From positions 12,198 through 25,060 of the forward strand of contig DKVN01000069.1 in assembly GCA_002491225.1 (NCBI GenBank): a stretch of DNA of 12,863 nt, given 5' to 3'. Below the pieces are notes generated by a model. It worked only from the letters and a program-made list of their open reading frames with translations. It did not search any database and was not told where the DNA came from. Numbering within the stretch: the stretch's first letter is position 1; every line of letters begins with the position of its first letter. Source of the stretch: Faecalibacterium sp. UBA7177 (GTDB lineage Bacteria > Bacillota > Clostridia > Oscillospirales > Ruminococcaceae). A program made the translations under genes and the position numbers. Positions 5,697-10,467 of the stretch are shown in pieces.

Positions 5697-7454
5697 TCAT
5701 CCCTGCACGATCCCGGCGGTGCGCACCCGCAGGGTGTTGTCCTCGTCCGGCGCGGTGGTCACTACAAACCATTCGGGGTCGATCAGGTTCATGCCGAGCT
5801 CCCAGGTCAGCCGATGGCCGCCCTCGCTGGGCACCGCCTCGTCCGGCGCGCCCAGCGCTTCGCGCAGTTCGGCCTCGCTGCGGCCCGCAAACCACCCGGC
5901 CCGGTCAAGCCTGCGCACAAAGCTGCCCAGATCCTCGGCCGCGCCGCACCAGCGCAGGGTGTCGACATCCAGGTCCCGGGTGACGTCCGCCTCATAGAGG
6001 GCGAGGTTGGTGCGCACCACGATGCCGTCCGGCTTTGCAATACAGAGCAGCGCGAACAGCCCCGCCGCCGCCAACACGCCCCAGCGCACCGCGCCAAAGG
6101 GGCGGCAGATGCTGACGATGGCAAGGGTCACCCAGACCGCCAGCACCACCATAAACCAGCTGGCCAGCAGCCGGCTGGGGGTGAGGCCGAAGCGGCGGAC
6201 ATACAGCCCCATCTTGGAGGCCGCGATCACCACAAACAGCGCGCTGGAGCCGGTGAGCAGCAGCGCCAGGGCTTTGAGTCCCGGCTGGCTGCGCAGCGGC
6301 TGGCTGCTGAACTTTGCCGCCGCGGTGAGCACCGCAAAGTTGAGCAGCACCACCTGGCAGAGCTGCCAAAAGCCCTGCACCGCGTACTGCGAGGCGGTAA
6401 AGCCCTCGGGCAGAACGCCGGTGAAAGCGCCGAAGAGATACCGCGCCTGCAGGGCAAAAAAGAGCAGATAGAGCGCACAGAACACCGCCATTGCCGCCCC
6501 CACCGCCAGCGGCGGCACGCAGCGGCAGCGCTCGGCGGCGGCGCGCACCTCCTTTGCGGTTTTGGCCGGGGCGGGCTTGCGCAGCGCACCGGCCGTCAGG
6601 CCGTAGAGGTAGCAGCCCACCGGCAGGCTGAGCAAAAAGCACCAGACCCCCTGCGCACTGAACAGCCCCTCGACCCAATCGAGGATGCCGCGCAGCTGGG
6701 CATGGAAGAGATCGTCCGCCCCGGCCAGCAGCTGAGCGGCCAGCAGCAGCGCGGGCGAGACCACCAGCAGGGTGGCGAGCAGAACACCTGCCTGCCGCCC
6801 CCATTTTTTGCCCCGCAGCCCCTGCCAGAGGGTGCGGATGCGCAAAAAGAAGCTGCCGAACGGCAGGGTGAAAAAGGTTCGGCCAAGGTCGGCCGGCAGC
6901 AGCGGGCCGGTGCGCCCCTCAAAGAGTCCCCCCGCCCGGCCAAGGGCCCAATAGGCCGCCGTGCCGTGCAGCAAAAAGAGGTCCCACCCGCCGGTGGTGC
7001 GGCTGCCCCAAAGCCGGATGCTCACCGCGATGACGAGCATACACGCCGCCCAGAAGTTGCTCTCGGCGCTGGCCTTGGGCTTGCCCATCCGGCGGCTAAA
7101 AAGCTCCACCGCAATCAGGAAGAGGACGGTAAAAATCAGCAGCAGGGTCTCCCAGCCCTCGCCCGCGATGAAGAGCATCCATGCATAGAGGAAGGCCAGC
7201 GGGTAGCTGAGCAGCGCCGCCGCCACCTCGGCCCGCCGCGCTGTAAAAGGAGGCTCGGGGGGCCGGGTATCATAGCGGGGCGGGGTGTGCGGCGTATCCC
7301 CCGCCGCCGGGGCGGGCTGTGGTTGGGCTGCATTTTGCGCATCATTTTGCGCGGTTTCGGGCATTTTGGGGGCCGTTTCGGCCGCGCTTTGGGGATTTTG
7401 GGGTACAGCAAAGCTTGGGGAGCGCTCGGCGCTCTCCGGCAGACAGTCGTTCAT
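5697..7454 (-). CDS. DUF4173 (DUF4153-like) multi-pass membrane protein
   Basis: A 585-residue protein of unknown function. Residues 1-70 are hydrophilic, rich in Pro, Ala, Gln and Asn, and probably disordered on the cytoplasmic side. About eleven hydrophobic segments follow between residues 78 and 472. Family-type signatures are YLFGAFTGVLPEGF near 339, the SKMGLYVRRFGLTPSR region near 413 and a conserved Asn-containing segment near 480. The last 100 residues are soluble and contain a repeated Asp/Trp-rich pattern. I chose the ATG at 7452-7454, with GGGAGGA about 8 bases upstream; an in-frame GTG at 7484 lacks such a site. It lies 102 bp downstream of the small XRE gene on the same strand and may be co-transcribed or use its own weak promoter. 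DUF4173 proteins have no established function; their neighbours here suggest a membrane role controlled with the DUF2975/XRE pair. Confidence 0.85.
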   Translation of the reverse strand: MNDCLPESAERSPSFAVPQNPQSAAETAPKMPETAQNDAQNAAQPQPAPAAGDTPHTPPRYDTRPPEPPFTARRAEVAAALLSYPLAFLYAWMLFIAGEGWETLLLIFTVLFLIAVELFSRRMGKPKASAESNFWAACMLVIAVSIRLWGSRTTGGWDLFLLHGTAAYWALGRAGGLFEGRTGPLLPADLGRTFFTLPFGSFFLRIRTLWQGLRGKKWGRQAGVLLATLLVVSPALLLAAQLLAGADDLFHAQLRGILDWVEGLFSAQGVWCFLLSLPVGCYLYGLTAGALRKPAPAKTAKEVRAAAERCRCVPPLAVGAAMAVFCALYLLFFALQARYLFGAFTGVLPEGFTASQYAVQGFWQLCQVVLLNFAVLTAAAKFSSQPLRSQPGLKALALLLTGSSALFVVIAASKMGLYVRRFGLTPSRLLASWFMVVLAVWVTLAIVSICRPFGAVRWGVLAAAGLFALLCIAKPDGIVVRTNLALYEADVTRDLDVDTLRWCGAAEDLGSFVRRLDRAGWFAGRSEAELREALGAPDEAVPSEGGHRLTWELGMNLIDPEWFVVTTAPDEDNTLRVRTAGIVQG

Positions 7455-7493
7455 TTGGTTTTCCTCCCTTTCTGTCAGGATCACTGTTGGGAT

Positions 7494-7553
7494 GGGGCGG
7501 TATCCGCGCCCCTCTGATGTTCCGTTATAGGGCGGCGTATTGGATTTTGTATC
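7494..7553 (-). promoter_or_regulatory. Possible promoter and leader hairpin of the DUF4173 gene
   Basis: On the minus strand a TATAAC -10 (plus 7524-7529) and a poor GATACA -35 (plus 7548-7553) are 18 bp apart. Just downstream, GGGGCG and CGCCCC (7494-7512) form a 6-bp hairpin near the predicted 5' end of the message. The hairpin has no T-run, so it is unlikely to terminate the upstream operon. Weak evidence overall. Confidence 0.25.
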
Positions 7554-7556
7554 CGG

Positions 7557-7784
7557 TCAGCCCGGCGGGTCCTCCGCCGGGTCGGGCAGGTATTCCAGCA
7601 GGTCGCCCGGCTGGCAGCCGAGCTCGCGGCAGAGCGCCTCGAGGGTGGAAAACCGCACCGCCTTGGCCTTGTTGGTCTTTAAGATCGAGAGGTTGGCCGG
7701 TGTGATGCCGACCTTGGCCGCAAGCTCCCCCGCCGGGATCTTGCGCTTTGCCATCATCACATCCAGATTGACCTGTATGGGCAT
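7557..7784 (-). CDS. Small Cro/CI-type transcriptional regulator, YozG-like
   Basis: This 75-residue protein is essentially one helix-turn-helix domain. Residues 15-45 carry the motif: IPAGELAAKVGITPANLSIL, then the K-T-N-K-A-K-A-V-R-F turn characteristic of this short family, and a C-terminal LGCQPGDLLEYLPD. Its length and ending match the YozG-type regulators that accompany DUF2975 membrane proteins, such as the Bacillus subtilis yoaS-yozG pair. The ATG at 7782-7784 lies 24 bp after the DUF2975 stop codon, preceded by an AAAGGGGGC purine stretch rather than a perfect AGGAGG. The two genes form an operon from the promoter at 8338-8366. The regulator probably binds the repeated half-sites in that promoter and represses its own operon; this is inference from arrangement. 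Confidence 0.88.
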   Translation of the reverse strand: MPIQVNLDVMMAKRKIPAGELAAKVGITPANLSILKTNKAKAVRFSTLEALCRELGCQPGDLLEYLPDPAEDPPG

Positions 7785-7808
7785 CCGAAAGCGCCCCCTT
7801 TCCCGGCG

Positions 7809-8270
7809 TTACACCGTATAATCCAGCTCGTCCTTCATGCCGATGGCCTGCTCGAAGCAGTTTTTGATGATCCGCACGATCAGGGTCATAAATCCCGCCG
7901 CAATGGCCACCAGCCCAAAGGGCAGGTAGTAAAAGGCGCTGGCGAGGCACAGGATGGCCGCCGCCGCGCAGCACCAGCTGGCCCGGCGCAGGGCCGCCAC
8001 GTTCTGCGCCACAAACACCTGCCCGCTTTGGATGTTGCGCAAGAGGCAATGCAGCTGCCACAGCAGCACCCAGGCCGGGAAGCTGCACAGGTAGAGGGTG
8101 GCCATCAGCAGCAGCCCCTCCCGCAGGCCGCTGCCCAGCCAGTAGCGGGTAAAGCCGAGGAACCACTGCACCAGCCAGTAACCGCCAAGGTCCACCGCCG
8201 CCAGCGCCAGCATAAACACGTAGACGCACACCCGCGAAAGGGTGATGCTTTTTTCCTCGTTCCATTTCAT
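7809..8270 (-). CDS. DUF2975 membrane protein, YoaS-like
   Basis: A 153-residue protein with four predicted membrane segments (about residues 12-36, 53-74, 98-117 and 119-137). The hydrophilic stretch between segments two and three, IQSGQVFVAQNVAALRR from residue 80, and the charged C-terminus ending in DELDYTV are typical of DUF2975. The biochemical role of the family is unknown. The ATG at 8268-8270 follows AGGAGG by 8 bases; the frame is open to 8711 but that extension runs through the promoter region and lacks a ribosome binding site. It is the first gene of a two-gene operon with the small XRE regulator downstream, a pairing widely seen in Firmicutes. Confidence 0.88.
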   Translation of the reverse strand: MKWNEEKSITLSRVCVYVFMLALAAVDLGGYWLVQWFLGFTRYWLGSGLREGLLLMATLYLCSFPAWVLLWQLHCLLRNIQSGQVFVAQNVAALRRASWCCAAAAILCLASAFYYLPFGLVAIAAGFMTLIVRIIKNCFEQAIGMKDELDYTV

Positions 8271-8337
8271 GGCGTTTCCTCCTGCTGTCCGGGGCGGGGC
8301 GGCCCGCGCGGCGGCCCTGCCCCCTCTCTTTGCGGGT

Positions 8338-8366
8338 AGTATACCACAGGCATTATCGAAATGCAA
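8338..8366 (-). promoter_or_regulatory. Promoter of the DUF2975-XRE operon
   Basis: On the minus strand a TATACT -10 (plus 8338-8343) preceded by TGG forms an extended -10. A TTGCAT -35 (plus 8361-8366) is 17 bp upstream. The predicted leader before the DUF2975 start codon is about 60 bases. One operator half-site lies inside the spacer. Confidence 0.65.
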
Positions 8367-8391
8367 GTATTTTTTATCGTTTTTCGATAAT
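8352..8391. promoter_or_regulatory. Likely operator: three TTATCG/CGATAA half-sites over the DUF2975-XRE promoter
   Basis: ATTATCGAAA (8352-8361) and its exact reverse complement TTTCGATAAT (8382-8391) form a 10-bp inverted repeat. A third half-site TTATCG (8374-8379) faces the right-hand one across five T residues. Centres are about 20 and 11 bp apart, that is two and one helical turns, so all three would face the same side of the DNA. One half-site lies between -35 and -10, the others just upstream of -35, fitting repression by the small XRE protein. Confidence 0.55.
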
Positions 8392-8426
8392 AATTTTTTC
8401 AGAAACAATAATCGCCATCTCTCGGT

Positions 8427-8456
8427 GCCCCGCCGCGGGGCCGCGCGGCCCTTTTT
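8427..8456 (+). terminator. GC-rich hairpin pair followed by a T-run, upstream of the cls promoter
   Basis: GCCCCG-CCG-CGGGGC (8427-8441) and the perfect 14-bp palindrome at 8438-8451 share bases and cannot form together. The second is followed by TTTTT (8452-8456), giving a plus-strand terminator shape. No plus-strand gene lies upstream, so it may only insulate the cls promoter, whose -35 starts 10 bases later, or be incidental. Confidence 0.3.
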
Positions 8457-8465
8457 CGGGGGCTG

Positions 8466-8493
8466 TTGACATTCTCCGCCCATTTGGTAGAAT
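8466..8493 (+). promoter_or_regulatory. cls: Strong promoter of the cardiolipin synthase gene
   Basis: A perfect TTGACA -35 (8466-8471) and a TAGAAT -10 (8488-8493, 5 of 6) are 16 bp apart, with TGG before the -10. It is the best promoter in the window. The leader is about 78 bases and contains a GC hairpin (8524-8548: GGGGG, CA bulge, GCGC, loop CGTAT, GCGC, CCCCC) that ends about 17 bases before the ribosome binding site. Confidence 0.75.
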
Positions 8494-8577
8494 ACCTTTA
8501 GATGCTTTGCGGCCTTTTGTAATGGGGGCAGCGCCGTATGCGCCCCCCTCCCCCGCCGCCCGAAAGGAGGCCCCGCC

Positions 8578-10155
8578 ATGCCCACACAACCGGAAAACCC
8601 CGGCCTTCGCCTGCTGAAAAAGGGCCAGAAGGGCCTCATCCACGCGGTGTTCAGCCGTTTGGGGCTGATCGTGCTGCTCTTTTTGCTGCAATTGGTGCTG
8701 CTGTTTGCCATTTTTCAGCGGTTCGAAAAATTCCTGCCCCACATCTACGGCGTGGTGGTCCTTTTCATCGCGGGGATGGTGCTCTGGCTCATCAACAACC
8801 GGATGGACGCCACCGCCAAGGTCTCCTGGCTGATGCTGATCATGCTGTTTCCGGTGTTTGGGGCGCTGCTCTACGGCTACACCCAGAGCAACCTTGGCAA
8901 CCGGGCGGTGCGGGCCCGGGTCAACCAGCTGCTGGGGCTCACCGAGGACGCCATCACCCAGCAGCCGGACGCGCTCAACGCCCTAAAAGAGAAAAACCCC
9001 GGCGCGGCGGGGCTGTGCCGGTATGTGCAGCGCTGCGGCTGCCAGCCGGTGTTTGGGCGCACCGAGGTCACCTATTTTGCCACCGGGGAGGAAAAGTGGG
9101 CCGAGCTGCTGCGCCAGCTGGAAGGGGCCAAACGGTTCATCTTTTTGGAGTACTTCATCATCGAGGAGGGGCTGATGTGGGGCCGGGTGCTGGAGATCCT
9201 GGCCCGCAAGGCCGCCGAGGGGGTGGAGGTGCGTGTGATGTACGACGGCACCTGCGAATTTTCCACCCTGCCGCACGACTACCCCAAACGGCTGCACCAG
9301 CTGGGCATCCAGTGCCGGATGTTCGCGCCGCTGACCCCCTTTATCTCCACCCACTACAACTACCGCGACCACCGCAAAATTCTGGTGATCGACGGGCACA
9401 CCGCCTTCAACGGCGGGGTCAATCTGGCGGATGAGTATATCAATGTGATCAAAAAGCACGGCTACTGGAAGGACACCGCCGTGATGCTCAAGGGCGAGGC
9501 GGTGAAGAGCTTTACCCTGATGTTTTTGCAGATGTGGTCGATCACCGAAAAGGAGCCGGAGTTCTCCCGCTTTCTCAGCGTGCCCGCGCCCCCCTGCGAG
9601 GAGGCCAGGGGCTGGGTGATGCCCTACGGGGACTGCCCGCTGGACGAAAACAAGGTGGGCGAGCGGGTTTATATGGACATTTTGAACCGGGCCGAGCGGT
9701 ATGTCCACATCATGTCGCCCTATCTGATTTTGGACGGCGAGATGGAGACCGCCCTGCGCTTTGCGGCCGAGCGGGGGGTGGATGTGAGCCTGATCCTGCC
9801 CGGCGTGCCGGATAAAAAGTCCCCCTACGCCCTGGCGAAAACTCACTACGCCGCCCTGCTTGATTCGGGGGTCAAGATTTACGAGTACACCCCCGGCTTT
9901 GTCCACGCGAAGGTGTTTGTCAGCGACGACCGGGAGGCGGTGGTGGGCACCATCAACCTCGACTACCGCAGCCTTTACCACCATTTCGAGTGCGCCACCT
10001 GGATGTACGAGACCGGCTGCATCCCGGACATTGAGGCGGATTTTGAGGCCACCCGCGCGCAGTGCCGCCCGGTGACCCGCGAGAGCCTGCGCAGGCTGCC
10101 GCTGCGGCAGCGGGCGCTGGGGGTACTGCTCAAGTCGGTCGCGCCGCTGATGTGA
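8578..10155 (+). CDS. cls: Cardiolipin synthase (phospholipase D superfamily)
   Basis: This membrane enzyme condenses two phosphatidylglycerol molecules into cardiolipin and glycerol. The protein has 525 residues, close to the usual length of about 500. Two hydrophobic segments near residues 29-47 and 56-73, followed by a third near 84-101, anchor the N-terminus. Both catalytic HKD motifs are intact: H265-R-K267 with D272 in NYRDHRKILVIDG followed by FNGGVNL, and H443-A-K445 with D450 in FVHAKVFVSDD followed by GTINLDYRS. The ATG at 8578 follows AAAGGAGG by 7 bases. It has its own strong promoter and a terminator, so it is a single-gene unit, divergent from the DUF2975 operon. Polar head-group or other Cls-like PLD synthases cannot be fully excluded, but N-terminal anchors plus two HKD motifs fit cardiolipin synthase best. 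Confidence 0.95.
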   Translation: MPTQPENPGLRLLKKGQKGLIHAVFSRLGLIVLLFLLQLVLLFAIFQRFEKFLPHIYGVVVLFIAGMVLWLINNRMDATAKVSWLMLIMLFPVFGALLYGYTQSNLGNRAVRARVNQLLGLTEDAITQQPDALNALKEKNPGAAGLCRYVQRCGCQPVFGRTEVTYFATGEEKWAELLRQLEGAKRFIFLEYFIIEEGLMWGRVLEILARKAAEGVEVRVMYDGTCEFSTLPHDYPKRLHQLGIQCRMFAPLTPFISTHYNYRDHRKILVIDGHTAFNGGVNLADEYINVIKKHGYWKDTAVMLKGEAVKSFTLMFLQMWSITEKEPEFSRFLSVPAPPCEEARGWVMPYGDCPLDENKVGERVYMDILNRAERYVHIMSPYLILDGEMETALRFAAERGVDVSLILPGVPDKKSPYALAKTHYAALLDSGVKIYEYTPGFVHAKVFVSDDREAVVGTINLDYRSLYHHFECATWMYETGCIPDIEADFEATRAQCRPVTRESLRRLPLRQRALGVLLKSVAPLM

Positions 10156-10227
10156 GGGGCGGCGGGGCACAGCACCTCGGCCGCTCCCCCGCGCCTCCTG
10201 CACCCGGACAAGACACTTACGGAATAC

Positions 10228-10279
10228 AAATGATCCGAACCAGACCTCCCGCGGGGGAGGTCCGGCTCGGATCATTTTT
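10228..10279 (+). terminator. Rho-independent terminator of cls
   Basis: Outer arms 10228-10238 and 10267-10277 pair over 11 bp and inner arms 10243-10250 and 10255-10262 over 8 bp. Two more pairs lie between them, flanked by A-C mismatches, and the loop is GCGG. A T-run ends the structure on the plus strand. It lies 73 bases after the cls stop codon and separates cls from the next gene's promoter. Confidence 0.88.
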
Positions 10280-10368
10280 ATGTCCCGCAGCGCTGCCGTT
10301 TCAGGGCCAGCCGCACCAGCGCCCGGCGGTTGCCCGCGCATTTTATCGCAGATTTTCCCCGGCAAGAC

Positions 10369-10397
10369 TTTTTCTTTTTTGCGTTCTATGCTATAAT
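10369..10397 (+). promoter_or_regulatory. pcrA: Promoter of the PcrA/UvrD helicase gene
   Basis: A perfect TATAAT -10 (10392-10397) is preceded by TGC, an extended -10. The -35 region at 17 bp (10369-10374, TTTTTC) is poor but lies in a T-rich tract (10369-10380). Transcription should start near 10404. Confidence 0.6.
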
Positions 10398-10409
10398 GGT
10401 GCTTGTGCT

Positions 10410-10431
10410 GCGGCCGGGTGCCTCCGGCCGC
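10410..10431 (+). promoter_or_regulatory. 5'-UTR stem-loop of the pcrA message
   Basis: GCGGCCGG (10410-10417) and CCGGCCGC (10424-10431) form a perfect 8-bp stem with a 6-base loop. It begins only a few bases after the predicted transcription start and 36 bases before the start codon. Such a 5' hairpin would shield the message end from decay. There is no T-run, so it is not a terminator. Confidence 0.5.
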
Positions 10432-10467
10432 CCAAAACCATCTGCCGCGGGCCGGAAAGGATGCGCC

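Noticed and set aside
5814..7517. 567-residue plus-strand frame antisense to DUF4173
   Set aside because: Gln/His/Arg-rich without hydrophobic or domain pattern; shadow.
8522..8617. Possible leader peptide from the ATG at 8522 in the cls leader
   Set aside because: No ribosome binding site, Pro/Ala-rich product, and it overlaps the cls start out of frame.
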